Assembly (NCBI GenBank): GCA_015661825.1
Contig: DQVI01000206.1
Coordinates: 1-32,458 of the forward strand
Source of the DNA: Novosphingobium capsulatum
Lineage (GTDB): Bacteria > Pseudomonadota > Alphaproteobacteria > Sphingomonadales > Sphingomonadaceae
Direction: 5' to 3'
DNA length: 32,458 nt
Positions 7,212-15,323 of this stretch are shown here, one piece after another (the first letter of the stretch is position 1; the number at the start of each line of letters is the position of its first letter). A program made the position numbers and the translations under genes. The notes under the pieces were generated by a model. It made no database searches, was not told the DNA's origin, and saw only the letters and a list, made by a program, of their open reading frames with translations.

Positions 7212-7544
7212 ATGATCCGCTCTGCTTTCTTTCCCGGTCGGCGGGTTCCGGCCCGGCCCGGCCATCCGTTCCGCCGCACGCTGCCCGAGCGTGCGCTGCG
7301 CCCGGTTCCCGTCATCGTTCCGGTTCACGAGCCGGAAGTGCGCGCGGCGATGGCCCGTGCCCTGACCGCCCGTACTTTGCCCGCCCGTACTTTGCCCACC
7401 AGCACCATGACACGCACCATGGCACAAGGCGCCGCGCTGCGGTCCCCGCCGGTCAATCCCGCGCGGATCACCGCGCGCGATGTCAGGGATTTCCTGCTTG
7501 CCTATTGCGCGTGCTTTGTGGCGCTCATGGCGTTTTTGAGCTGA
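7212..7544 (+). CDS. Small unknown protein with a C-terminal membrane segment
   Basis: Predicted protein of 110 residues, not recognised. The N-terminal two thirds are basic and Pro/Arg-rich, with a duplicated ARTLP motif. This comes from an exact tandem 15-base duplication (7366-7380 and 7381-7395). The C-terminal third, RITARDVRDFLLAYCACFVALMAFLS, looks like an amphipathic stretch plus one membrane helix with two cysteines, reaching almost to the stop. That arrangement would leave the basic part in the cytoplasm with a tail anchor. The end looks like a real coding sequence; the N-terminus is less certain because the ribosome binding site is weak. Confidence 0.55.
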   Translation: MIRSAFFPGRRVPARPGHPFRRTLPERALRPVPVIVPVHEPEVRAAMARALTARTLPARTLPTSTMTRTMAQGAALRSPPVNPARITARDVRDFLLAYCACFVALMAFLS

Positions 7545-7570
7545 CAGGCCTTCGTTGACGGGGTGGGCGC

Positions 7571-8986
7571 TCAGCCCATTTCGTCGAACGTGTGGTGTTC
7601 CTGCTCGCCGTGGTGGGCCAGTTCGGCGCGATAGAGGCGCCAGCCCAGCAGGGCCGAGATGAAGCACAGCAGGCCGGTGAACAGCAACTGGTCGACGATG
7701 CTCACCCCCATCGAGGTCAGCACCATGGCCAGGACCGAGCCGATCAGCATGGCCGCCGAATTGACGATGTTGTTCGCCGCGATCGTGCGCGCCGCCTCGC
7801 ACTTCTCGACCACCGTGGTCAGGAACGCGTAGAGCGGCACGATGAACATGCCCCCGGTGATCGCGATGCCCAGCAGCGTCCCCACCAGCGGCACCGCCAG
7901 CGGCGCGCGCAGGAACAGGCCCAGCGTGAGCAACCCGCGTTGGCTGGGCACCGGCCAGGCCGCGCAGACGAAGTGGAAGGCCACCACGAACAGCCCGGTT
8001 CCCACCACGCAGGCCGGGGCATAGCGCGCCGAAACCGCGCCCTTGAGCATCCGGTTGATCGACATCGAGCCGATCGCGATCCCCACCGAGAAGACCACGA
8101 GGAACAGGCTGGCGACTTCCTTGCTGCATCCCAGCACGTTCTTGGCGAGCGGCGGGAACTGCACGAACAGGATCGCGCCGACCGCCCAGAAGAAGCTGAT
8201 CGCCGCGATGGCAAGGAACACGCGCGGATGGCGCGTGGTCGAATGGACGAGCCGGTAGAGCGAGACGGCTTGGTCCGCCACGGTGACCGGCACCATGCCC
8301 AGCGTGCGCAACAGCCCGCGCGGACGGCGCAGGAACGGGCGCAGCAGGGGCAGGGCCAGCGGCACGTCGGGCATTTCGGGCGGGGCCGGGGGCACGCGCT
8401 GCCCGGCGAAAAAGCCGATCAGCGCGACCACGATCACGCCGATGGCCGCCGCCGGGGCCGAGATATAGCCAGCCACGATGGTTCCGGCCAGAATCGCCAG
8501 ATAAGTCCCGGCCTCGACCAGCCCGGTTCCGGCCAGAACTTCCTCGGCATGGAGATGCTGGGGCAGGATCGCGTACTTGATCGGCCCGAAGAACGTCGAA
8601 TGGATGCCCATCGAAAACAGCGCGATCAGCATCAGCGGGATCGCCAGCGCGTGGACCTCGATCCCCTTCCAGGCCAGCAGCAGGCCCGCCGCGCCCACGG
8701 TCATGATCCCGATCTCGCAGGTCTTGACGATGCGGATGATGCGCGCCTTGTCGCGCATGTCGGCCAACTGGCCCGAGATCGCCGAAAGCGCCACGAAGGG
8801 CACGATGAACAGCGCCGTGGCCAGCCCCGAGAAGCGCGCTTCGGCCTGCTCGGAATTGTAGACGTTGAACACCACGAACAGAACCATGGCGTTCTTGAAC
8901 AGGTTGTCGTTGAACGCGCCCAGCAACTGCGTGACGAACAAGGGCAAAAAGCGGCGCGTGCGGATGAGATGCGTTGTGGTGGTCAT
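7571..8986 (-). CDS. LplT-like MFS transporter (probable lysophospholipid flippase)
   Basis: Major-facilitator protein of 471 residues with about 12 membrane helices. It opens with FLPLFVTQLLGAFNDNLFKN, the LplT/Aas-type signature, followed by SGQLADMRDKARIIRI (loop 2-3), STFFGPIKYAILPQHL and LVEAGTYLAILAGTIVAG, all typical of the LplT branch that moves lysophospholipids across the inner membrane for re-acylation. It is about 70 residues longer than E. coli LplT; the excess includes a Pro/Arg-rich central loop near residues 198-250. No acyltransferase domain is fused or adjacent. It is divergent from pgsA, which fits phospholipid metabolism. No clear Shine-Dalgarno sequence precedes the ATG. 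Confidence 0.82.
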   Translation of the reverse strand: MTTTTHLIRTRRFLPLFVTQLLGAFNDNLFKNAMVLFVVFNVYNSEQAEARFSGLATALFIVPFVALSAISGQLADMRDKARIIRIVKTCEIGIMTVGAAGLLLAWKGIEVHALAIPLMLIALFSMGIHSTFFGPIKYAILPQHLHAEEVLAGTGLVEAGTYLAILAGTIVAGYISAPAAAIGVIVVALIGFFAGQRVPPAPPEMPDVPLALPLLRPFLRRPRGLLRTLGMVPVTVADQAVSLYRLVHSTTRHPRVFLAIAAISFFWAVGAILFVQFPPLAKNVLGCSKEVASLFLVVFSVGIAIGSMSINRMLKGAVSARYAPACVVGTGLFVVAFHFVCAAWPVPSQRGLLTLGLFLRAPLAVPLVGTLLGIAITGGMFIVPLYAFLTTVVEKCEAARTIAANNIVNSAAMLIGSVLAMVLTSMGVSIVDQLLFTGLLCFISALLGWRLYRAELAHHGEQEHHTFDEMG

Positions 8987-9168
8987 TCGGTTATGGTGCC
9001 AAGCATCCCTGTTTTTCCCGTTTTTGCCTTAACGCCCCCGAAGCGGTGGGCAAGAGGCAAGCGTGGTGGATCATCATTTTTGCTTGGGGGCCGGTCGCAA
9101 AAACCCCTGCAATCGGGCGCATAAACCGTTTCCATGTCGGGCAAGGGCCGCGTATTGCGGGCTTTGCC

Positions 9169-9762
9169 ATGCTGACTTTGCCCAATATCCTCACGCTCTC
9201 GCGCATTTTTGCCGTTCCGCTGCTCGTGGCCCTGCTGTGGTGGCCGGGCTGGCCGACCGGCTATGCGCTCGGCTTTGCCATGTATTGCCTGATGGGGGTG
9301 ACCGACTATTTCGACGGCTACCTCGCGCGGGCGCAGGGGGCAGTCTCGAAGCTGGGGGTGTTCCTCGATCCGATCGCCGACAAGATCATGGTCGCCGCCG
9401 TGATCCTCGTGCTGACCGCGCAGGGGGTTCTGACAGGCCCTTATGTGGGCGACATGCATGTGATCGCGGGGCTCGTGATCCTGCTGCGCGAAATCGCCGT
9501 TTCGGGCCTGCGCGAGTTTCTGGGCGGCATTCAGGTTTCGGTGCCGGTGTCCAAGCTGGCCAAGTGGAAGACCACGTTCCAGATGATCTCGCTCGGCGCG
9601 CTGATCCTGGGCGGGGCGATGCCGTGGTGGACGGTGCGCGTGGCCGGGATCGTCGCCAATGTGCCCCATACGGTGGGTCTGGCTACGCTCTGGGGCGCGG
9701 CAGGGCTGACGGTGATTACCGGCTGGGATTACCTGCGCGTGGGCCTCAAGCACATGGACTGA
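9169..9762 (+). CDS. pgsA: CDP-diacylglycerol-glycerol-3-phosphate 3-phosphatidyltransferase
   Basis: Inner-membrane enzyme of 197 residues that makes phosphatidylglycerol phosphate, the first committed step to phosphatidylglycerol and cardiolipin. The complete CDP-alcohol phosphotransferase motif is present: D46-x2-D49-G50-x2-A53-R54-x8-G63-x3-D67-x3-D71. The start MLTLPNILTLSRI is the normal N-terminus of PgsA, with the first membrane helix immediately after it; an open frame upstream lacks homology. A conserved LLREIAVSGLREFL segment in the second half supports PgsA over other CDP-alcohol transferases. Confidence 0.92.
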   Translation: MLTLPNILTLSRIFAVPLLVALLWWPGWPTGYALGFAMYCLMGVTDYFDGYLARAQGAVSKLGVFLDPIADKIMVAAVILVLTAQGVLTGPYVGDMHVIAGLVILLREIAVSGLREFLGGIQVSVPVSKLAKWKTTFQMISLGALILGGAMPWWTVRVAGIVANVPHTVGLATLWGAAGLTVITGWDYLRVGLKHMD

Positions 9763-9867
9763 AGCCGGAGCGTGGAGAGCCCCGGATGGGGCCGCTCGCT
9801 ATGCGGGGTCTAGGGCGGGTTCCAGGCGGCGTGGACCAATTTGGCGCATAAAGTTTGCTCCATTTCT

Positions 9868-9957
9868 CGTCATTCCCGCGCAGGCGGGGATCCAGTTCCG
9901 AGGGTTGCGCATGCAAACAGAGCATCAGGCTGGATTCCCGCCTGCGCGGGAATGACG
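9868..9957. repeat. REP-type inverted repeat pair (REPIN-like element)
   Basis: Two 28-base arms face each other: CGTCATTCCCGCGCAGGCGG... at 9868-9895 and its reverse complement at 9930-9957, differing at one position, separated by 34 bases. Each arm has its own internal palindrome (CCCGC-GCAG-GCGGG). Dispersed ATTCCCGC/GCGGGAAT elements of this build are common intergenic repeats in proteobacteria, mobilised in trans by RAYT (TnpA-REP) transposases. It lies in the 267-base gap between pgsA and the yitT-like gene and could end transcription from both sides. Confidence 0.8.
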
Positions 9958-10029
9958 AAGAAAATCACGCAAATCAGGTTTTTTCAAACCTCAGGATGCA
10001 TTTCCAGGATCTGAATTTGTCCATGCCGT

Positions 10030-10671
10030 CTACCGGCTCTGGGCCAGATAGCGGTCGGGGCGGTGCCAGGTCATCAGCATGAGGTTCATGCAGACCGCGC
10101 TCAGCAGCGACCACAGCGCGCGCTGCGGGCTCAGCACGAGGAACGAGGAGCCGATGATCATCGCGTCTCCGGCCATCATCAGGCGGCCAAAGTTCCAGCC
10201 CTTCTTCACGCTCAGCCAGCGGGCGATCATCGTCGATCCGCCCACCGCCGTCCCGTGGCGGGTGACGGCCAGCAGGCCCATGCCCATGACCGTCCCGCCG
10301 ATGATCGCGGCGGCCAGCGGGGTGACCGAGGTGATCACGATCTCGTGGGCGACCAGCGTGATGATGCCCGAGATGGCCAGCGTCGCGATGACGCTGCGGA
10401 TCGTGTAGAAAACCCCCTGGCTGCGCCAGAAGATCAGGAAGATCGGCAGGTTGAGCACGGCAAACAGCGTGCCGGGCGTGGCCGGAAGGGCATAGGAGAG
10501 CAGCAGGGCGAGGCCCGCCACGCCCCCGGTGATCAGGTGGGCCTGATGGAGCAGGTGGACGCCCAGCGCGAGCATCATGCACCCGGTGGTGACGCCATAG
10601 ACGTCTTCGCGCGCGTTGTGGCGCTGGGGTTGCGGTTCAAACGGAAGGTCGGTTTGGGGAGGCGTGCTCAT
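10030..10671 (-). CDS. YitT-family membrane protein, last gene of the oxyR operon
   Basis: Membrane protein of 213 residues with five to six predicted helices. It has a family-like GVTTGCMMLALGVHLLHQAHLITGGVAGLALLLSY start, LNLPIFLIFWRSQG, and TRHGTAVGGSTMIARWLSVKKGWNFG in the middle. This fits the YitT/DUF161 family (function unknown; transport is suspected for relatives). It lacks the C-terminal cytoplasmic DUF2179 domain found in the roughly 280-residue Bacillus forms. The start codon overlaps the oxyR stop as ATGA, so translation is probably coupled, and it should be expressed with oxyR. A longer frame reaching back inside oxyR is not credible. Confidence 0.8.
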   Translation of the reverse strand: MSTPPQTDLPFEPQPQRHNAREDVYGVTTGCMMLALGVHLLHQAHLITGGVAGLALLLSYALPATPGTLFAVLNLPIFLIFWRSQGVFYTIRSVIATLAISGIITLVAHEIVITSVTPLAAAIIGGTVMGMGLLAVTRHGTAVGGSTMIARWLSVKKGWNFGRLMMAGDAMIIGSSFLVLSPQRALWSLLSAVCMNLMLMTWHRPDRYLAQSR

Positions 10672-11564
10672 GGCGCGCGCAGTTCCTGTGCGAGAAGCTG
10701 GAATTCTTCGGCCCTGGGCGAATTCTTGCGCCAGACCAGCGCGATCTCGCGAAAGGCATGGTCGGATTGCAGGGGCCGGGCGACGATGCTGGTGCCTTTC
10801 AGGATGCCCGCCTCGATCGCCATTTCGGGCAGCATGGTGAGCCCGAGGTCGTTGTCGACCATCTGGACCAGCGTGTGCAGGCTGGTGCCGATCATCGTGG
10901 CGCTCGCGCGCAGTTCGGGGCGGTTGCACGCGGCGAGCGCGTGTTCCTTCAGGCAGTGCCCGTCTTCGAGCAGCAGCAGCCGATGCTCGTCGATCAGGGC
11001 CGGGGAGACGATTTCGGGCGGATCGCGCGGATCGTCCTTGGGAAAGGCCACGAAGAGCCGGTCATCGAACAGATGCGCGACCTCGACTTCGCCGGTGGCG
11101 AAGGGGAGGGCGAGCAGCACGCAGTCGGCCCGGCCATGGTGGAGCGATTCGATGGCCGCCGCGCTCGGCTCCTCGCGCAGGAAGAGCTTCAACTGCGGGC
11201 GCTCGTGGCGCAGGCGCGGCAGGATGCGTGGCAGCAGGAAGGGCGCGATCGTGGGGATCACGCTCATCCGCAGCTCGCCCGCCAGCGGCGCGCCGTGCGA
11301 CTGGACCAGTTCGGACAGCTCTTCGGCCTCGCGCAGCAGGCGGTGCGCCTTGGCGACCACCTGATTGCCCAGCGGGGTGAAGCGCACGACACGGCGCGTG
11401 CGCTCGACCAGCGTGACACCGAGCAGCGATTCAAGCTCGCGCAGGCCCGCCGAGAGCGTGGACTGCGAGACGAAGCACGAATCGGCGGCCTTGCCGAAGT
11501 GGCCATGCTCGTGCAGCGCCACCAGATACTGGAGCTGCTTGAGCGTGGGCAGGTAGGTGCTCAT
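10668..11564 (-). CDS. oxyR: Hydrogen-peroxide-sensing LysR-type regulator OxyR
   Basis: LysR-family activator of 298 residues. The N-terminal winged helix-turn-helix spans about 1-65 (LKQLQYLVALHEHGHFGKAA, SQSTLSAGLRELESLLGVTL). The effector domain carries LLLLEDGHCLKEHALAAC with C204 and C213, nine residues apart, exactly the spacing of the C199/C208 disulfide switch of E. coli OxyR. Oxidation by H2O2 should lock the active form and induce peroxide defence genes. It starts directly after the rnd stop (TAA then ATG, no gap) and overlaps the next gene by four bases. No catalase or ahpC gene is in the window, and no separate oxyR promoter is evident because the preceding DNA is rnd coding sequence. 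Confidence 0.92.
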   Translation of the reverse strand: MSTYLPTLKQLQYLVALHEHGHFGKAADSCFVSQSTLSAGLRELESLLGVTLVERTRRVVRFTPLGNQVVAKAHRLLREAEELSELVQSHGAPLAGELRMSVIPTIAPFLLPRILPRLRHERPQLKLFLREEPSAAAIESLHHGRADCVLLALPFATGEVEVAHLFDDRLFVAFPKDDPRDPPEIVSPALIDEHRLLLLEDGHCLKEHALAACNRPELRASATMIGTSLHTLVQMVDNDLGLTMLPEMAIEAGILKGTSIVARPLQSDHAFREIALVWRKNSPRAEEFQLLAQELRAP

Positions 11565-12842
11565 TTACGCCGCCGGTTCGTCGTCCTGAGGGACTTCGTT
11601 GTGGGGGGCTTCGTCCTGTGCCGGTTCGTTCTGTCCCGCCTCGTCCTGCGGTGCCGCGCTGCCGCTGGCGCCGATCTGGTCGATATGCGCCATCTTGAGC
11701 TTGCCGTTCACCACCGCGAAGGCCAGCTTGCCCTCGACGAGTTCGAGCGCATCGCGGCCAAACTGGTCGAAGCGCCAGGTTTCGAGCAGGGCGAGGCCCT
11801 TGCGCTGCCCGGCGGCGAGCGCCTCCAGATCGTCGGAACGGGCGAGCAGGCGGGCGGCCACGTCGATCTCGCGGCTGCGGATCTTGAGCAGCAGCTTGAG
11901 CAGGTCGGCCACCAGCGCGCCTTCCTTGCCCAAGGGCGCGCCGCGCGGCGCGCGCGGGGGCATCTCGGCCTCGGTCAGCGGCTTGGCATCGGCCAGCGTC
12001 TGCATCAGGCGGCGCCCGATGTCGTTGTCCTTCCAGCCCGAGGACAGGCCGCGGACTTTGGCAAGGTCGTGCTGTTCGCGCGGGGGGTGGCTGGCGATGT
12101 CGGCCAGGGTTTCGTCGCGCATGATGCGCCCGCGCGGGATGTTCTTGTCCATCGCCTCGGATTCGCGCCACGCGGCCAGCGCGCGCAGGCGGCCGAGCAC
12201 GGCGGGGTTGCGGCTGGGCGGGCGGATCTTTTCCCAGACCTTGCCCGGATCGTTGCGGTAGTTCTCGGGATCGGCCAGCTTTTCCATCTCGATGTCGAGC
12301 CATTCGCCGCGCCCGGTCTTGATCAGCCGCTTGAGGATGCGCGGGAAGATCTTCGACAGGTGGGTCACGTCGCCGATCGCATATTCGATCTGCCGCTCGG
12401 TTAGCGGGCGGCGCGACCAGTCGGTAAAGCGCGCGCCCTTGTCGATGGTCAGCCCCAGCCAGGCCTCGACGAGGTTGGAATAGCCGATCTGCTCGCTCTG
12501 CGAGAGGGCCATCATCGCGATCTGGGTGTCGAAGATCGGGTGAGGAGTGCGCCCTGTCAGGTTGTAGATGATCTCCACATCCTGCCCGCCCGCGTGGAAG
12601 ACCTTGAGCACGTCCTCGTTGTCGACCAGCAGGTCGAGCAGGGGGGACAGGTCGATCCCCGGCGCGAGCGGGTCGACGGCGGCCGCCTCTTCCTCGTTGG
12701 CGATCTGCACCAGGCACAGTTCAGGCCAATAGGTGTTCTCGCGCATGAACTCGGTATCAACCGACACAAACTCGGACTTGGCCAGCCGCGCGCAGATGGC
12801 GGCGAGGGCTTCGGTCGTGGTAATCAGCGGATGTATCTTCAT
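11565..12842 (-). CDS. rnd: Ribonuclease D
   Basis: 3'-5' exoribonuclease of 425 residues that trims tRNA and other stable RNA 3' ends. DEDDy catalytic residues are all visible: D29 and E31 (VSVDTEFMRE), D88 (FHAGGQDVEIIYN), and Y154/D158 (YAIGDVTHL). The HRDC region follows at about 210-290 (NPAVLGRLRALAAWRESEA, RDETLADIA). The C-terminus adds an acidic, repetitive tail of about 30 residues rich in Q-D/N-E-x-P (QNEPAQDEAPHNEVPQDDEP), probably disordered. The start is the ATG giving MKIHPLITT; the open frame continues far upstream, opposite aspS, without homology. The ribosome binding site is weak (AAAGAA). It is first gene of rnd-oxyR-yitT. Confidence 0.92.
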   Translation of the reverse strand: MKIHPLITTTEALAAICARLAKSEFVSVDTEFMRENTYWPELCLVQIANEEEAAAVDPLAPGIDLSPLLDLLVDNEDVLKVFHAGGQDVEIIYNLTGRTPHPIFDTQIAMMALSQSEQIGYSNLVEAWLGLTIDKGARFTDWSRRPLTERQIEYAIGDVTHLSKIFPRILKRLIKTGRGEWLDIEMEKLADPENYRNDPGKVWEKIRPPSRNPAVLGRLRALAAWRESEAMDKNIPRGRIMRDETLADIASHPPREQHDLAKVRGLSSGWKDNDIGRRLMQTLADAKPLTEAEMPPRAPRGAPLGKEGALVADLLKLLLKIRSREIDVAARLLARSDDLEALAAGQRKGLALLETWRFDQFGRDALELVEGKLAFAVVNGKLKMAHIDQIGASGSAAPQDEAGQNEPAQDEAPHNEVPQDDEPAA

Positions 12843-12949
12843 CGTTCTTTTTTCTGTATGGCCCGTTCCCGCGGCAGGTGGTTGAAGACCCGACATGGTA
12901 TGGGGCCGGTTGTGCCCCCGTCCGGGAGCTGCGGCCTGAGAGCTGTCGC

Positions 12950-12984
12950 TTGACAAATGCGCGGCCATCGCCTCTTGGCCGCGC
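12950..12984 (+). promoter_or_regulatory. Perfect -35 box followed by a 26-base palindrome upstream of aspS
   Basis: TTGACA at 12950-12955 is followed three bases later by GCGCGGCCA (12959-12967), an 8-base spacer, and its exact reverse complement TGGCCGCGC (12976-12984). The -10 element expected 16-18 bases after TTGACA would fall inside the palindrome, where no TATAAT-like sequence is seen. It could be an operator covering a promoter or a hairpin in the aspS leader. It ends 56 bases before the aspS ATG. Confidence 0.45.
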
Positions 12985-13040
12985 CTGACAGTGATGCCTG
13001 CAACACCTGCCTTATTGCAGCCCGATTGGAAAGAGTTTCG

Positions 13041-14822
13041 ATGCACCCTTATCGTTCCCACACCTGCGGCGCCCTCTCGCGCGAGCAAGTCGGCGAGAAT
13101 GTCCGCCTCTCGGGCTGGGTCCATCGCAAGCGCGATCATGGCGGCGTGCTGTTCGTCGACTTGCGCGACCACTACGGCATCACCCAGATCGTCGCTGACA
13201 GCGACAGCCCCGCGCTCGCCCTCCTCGAAGCCACCCGCGTCGAAAGCGTGGTGACCATCGAGGGCGTGGTCAAGGCCCGCAACGATGCGACCGTCAACGC
13301 CAACCTCGCGACCGGCGGGATCGAAGTCTTCGCCAAGGCCGCCACGGTGATCTCGGCGGCCGAGGAACTGCCGATGCCGGTCGCCGGCGAGCAGGAATAT
13401 CCCGAGGATATCCGCCTGCGCTATCGCTTCCTCGACCTGCGCCGCGAAACGCTCCACGCCAACATCGTGACGCGCACGAAGATCATCTCGGACATGCGCC
13501 GCCGCATGGAAGGGGCGGGCTTTACCGAGTATTCGACGCCGATCCTGACGGCTTCGAGTCCCGAAGGCGCGCGCGACTTCCTCGTGCCCAGCCGCATCCA
13601 CGCGGGCAAGTTCTATGCGCTGCCGCAGGCGCCCCAGCAGTACAAGCAGCTGCTGATGGTGGCCGGTTTCGACCGCTACTTCCAGATCGCGCCCTGCTTC
13701 CGCGACGAAGACCCGCGCGCCGACCGCCTGCCGGGCGAATTCTACCAGCTCGACCTCGAAATGAGCTTCGTGACCCAGGAAGAAATCTGGGAAACGATGG
13801 AGCCGGTGATCGGCGGCGTGTTCGAGGCCTTCGCGCAGGGCAAGCCGGTGACCCCGGTGGGCCAGTTCCCGCGCATCGCCTATGACGAGGCCATGCTCAA
13901 GTATGGCTCGGACAAGCCCGACTTGCGCAACCCGCTGATCATTTCGGACGTTTCGCAGCACTTCACCGCTTCGGGCTTTGGCCTGTTCGAGAAGATCGTC
14001 GGCTCGGGCGGCGTGGTCCGCGCGATTCCCGCCCCGAACACTGCCGAGAAGAGCCGCAAGTTCTTCGACGAGATGAACGACTGGGCCCGCGCCGAAGGGC
14101 ATGCCGGCCTTGGCTATGTCACCCGCAAGGGCGGCGAGTTCGGTGGCCCGATCGCCAAGAACCACGGGACCGAAGGCATGGAAAAGCTCTATGCCGAGCT
14201 GGGCCTGGGCGAAAACGACGGGCTGTTCTTTGCCGCGGGCAAGGTCGAGCAGGCCGCCAAGCTGGCAGGCGCCGCGCGCACCCGCGTGGGCAACCTGCTG
14301 GGCCTGATCGACGAGGGGCGTTACGACTTGTGCTGGATCGTCGACTTCCCGTTCTACGAATGGGACGAAGACGCCAAGAAGGTCGAATTCAGCCACAACC
14401 CGTTCTCGATGCCGCAGGGCGGGATGGAGGCGCTGACCGGTCAGGACCCGCTGACGATCAAGGCCTATCAGTACGACCTCGTATGCAACGGCTACGAGAT
14501 AGCTTCGGGCTCGATCCGCAACCAGTCGCCCGAAACCATGGTCAAGGCCTTCGAGATCGTGGGCCTGACCAAGGACGACGTGGAAGAGCGCTTTGGCGGT
14601 CTTTACCGTGCGTTCCAGTATGGCGCGCCGCCCCACGGCGGCATGGCCGCGGGTGTCGACCGCATCGTGATGCTGCTGTGCGGCGCGCAGAACCTGCGTG
14701 AAATCACGCTGTTCCCGATGAACCAGCGCGCCGAAGACCTGCTCATGGGGGCGCCTGCTCCTGCCGAGCCCAAGCAGTTGCGCGAGCTTAACATTCGCGT
14801 GGTCGAACAGCCCAAGGGCTGA
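13041..14822 (+). CDS. aspS: Aspartyl-tRNA synthetase, probably the non-discriminating type
   Basis: Class IIb synthetase of 593 residues, normal bacterial length. N-terminal OB-fold anticodon domain ([20 protein letters not shown]), motif 1 region, motif 2 with [20 protein letters not shown], the bacterial insertion domain with [13 protein letters not shown], and motif 3 [12 protein letters not shown]. The DHGG stretch (H33) matches Pseudomonas-type AspRS in which this His permits charging of both tRNA-Asp and tRNA-Asn; Asp-tRNA-Asn is then amidated by GatCAB. That reading is inference from one site. GGAAAGAG precedes the ATG. An upstream in-frame extension to 12957 would run through the promoter palindrome and is rejected. 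Confidence 0.95.
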   Translation: MHPYRSHTCGALSREQVGENVRLSGWVHRKRDHGGVLFVDLRDHYGITQIVADSDSPALALLEATRVESVVTIEGVVKARNDATVNANLATGGIEVFAKAATVISAAEELPMPVAGEQEYPEDIRLRYRFLDLRRETLHANIVTRTKIISDMRRRMEGAGFTEYSTPILTASSPEGARDFLVPSRIHAGKFYALPQAPQQYKQLLMVAGFDRYFQIAPCFRDEDPRADRLPGEFYQLDLEMSFVTQEEIWETMEPVIGGVFEAFAQGKPVTPVGQFPRIAYDEAMLKYGSDKPDLRNPLIISDVSQHFTASGFGLFEKIVGSGGVVRAIPAPNTAEKSRKFFDEMNDWARAEGHAGLGYVTRKGGEFGGPIAKNHGTEGMEKLYAELGLGENDGLFFAAGKVEQAAKLAGAARTRVGNLLGLIDEGRYDLCWIVDFPFYEWDEDAKKVEFSHNPFSMPQGGMEALTGQDPLTIKAYQYDLVCNGYEIASGSIRNQSPETMVKAFEIVGLTKDDVEERFGGLYRAFQYGAPPHGGMAAGVDRIVMLLCGAQNLREITLFPMNQRAEDLLMGAPAPAEPKQLRELNIRVVEQPKG

Positions 14823-14847
14823 GCGGCCACCCGTTCCGACCGGGCTT

Positions 14848-14880
14848 GCGCATCTCTCGGCTCAAGGGCCTTGGATGCGC
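14848..14880 (+). terminator. Possible hairpin after aspS
   Basis: GCGCATC (14848-14854) and GATGCGC (14874-14880) pair perfectly over a 19-base loop, 26 bases after the aspS stop. There is no T run, so intrinsic termination is uncertain. Confidence 0.3.
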
Positions 14881-14963
14881 GGCCTCTTGCCAGCGGGTCA
14901 TCCGCCCATTAGGGCGATGCCAAACCCGCCACCACCAACCAGTTTCCTGTGAAGGGGCATACA

Positions 14964-15200
14964 ATGAGCGATACCGCCGACCGCGTTAAGAAGATCGTCG
15001 TCGAGCACCTCGGCGTCGAAGCCGAGAAGGTCACCGAAGACGCCAGCTTCATCGACGATCTGGGCGCCGACTCGCTCGACATCGTCGAGCTGGTCATGGC
15101 CTTCGAAGAAGAATTCGGTGTCGAAATCCCCGACGACGCGGCTGAAAAGATCGCGACCGTCTCGGATGCGATCAAGTACATCGACGAAAACAAGGGCTGA
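14964..15200 (+). CDS. acpP: Acyl carrier protein
   Basis: Protein of 78 residues that carries growing acyl chains in type II fatty-acid synthesis. The phosphopantetheine site is S37 in [20 protein letters not shown]; helices and acidic character are canonical. The start [17 protein letters not shown] with AAGGGG upstream is preferred over an in-frame ATG 15 bases earlier. It is followed by fabF, the usual order. Confidence 0.97.
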   Translation: MSDTADRVKKIVVEHLGVEAEKVTEDASFIDDLGADSLDIVELVMAFEEEFGVEIPDDAAEKIATVSDAIKYIDENKG

Positions 15201-15269
15201 TCGCCCCGCTTCCCCACGCGCGCAGCAAGCCTTTGAGCAGGCTGGCACAGGGGAGGATTTCGGCAGGCT

Positions 15270-15291
15270 CAGCCCCTTTTTTCAGGGGCTG
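15270..15291 (+). terminator. Hairpin between acpP and fabF
   Basis: CAGCCCC (15270-15276), loop TTTTTTCA, GGGGCTG (15285-15291), 33 bases before the fabF ATG. No T run follows the stem. It may be an attenuator or a processing site that lets acpP be expressed more strongly than fabF, a common situation; this is inference. Confidence 0.4.
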
Positions 15292-15323
15292 GGCCTGTTC
15301 GTTTGTCATTTCCGGAGAATAGA

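Noticed and set aside
9786..9851. 21-codon ORF behind GGAG after pgsA
   Set aside because: Too short to separate from chance, and it runs up to the REP element with no recognisable features.
12843..14636. Extension of the RNase D frame to over 1000 codons
   Set aside because: The extension runs antisense through the aspS coding sequence; the MKIHPLITT start matches the normal RNase D N-terminus.
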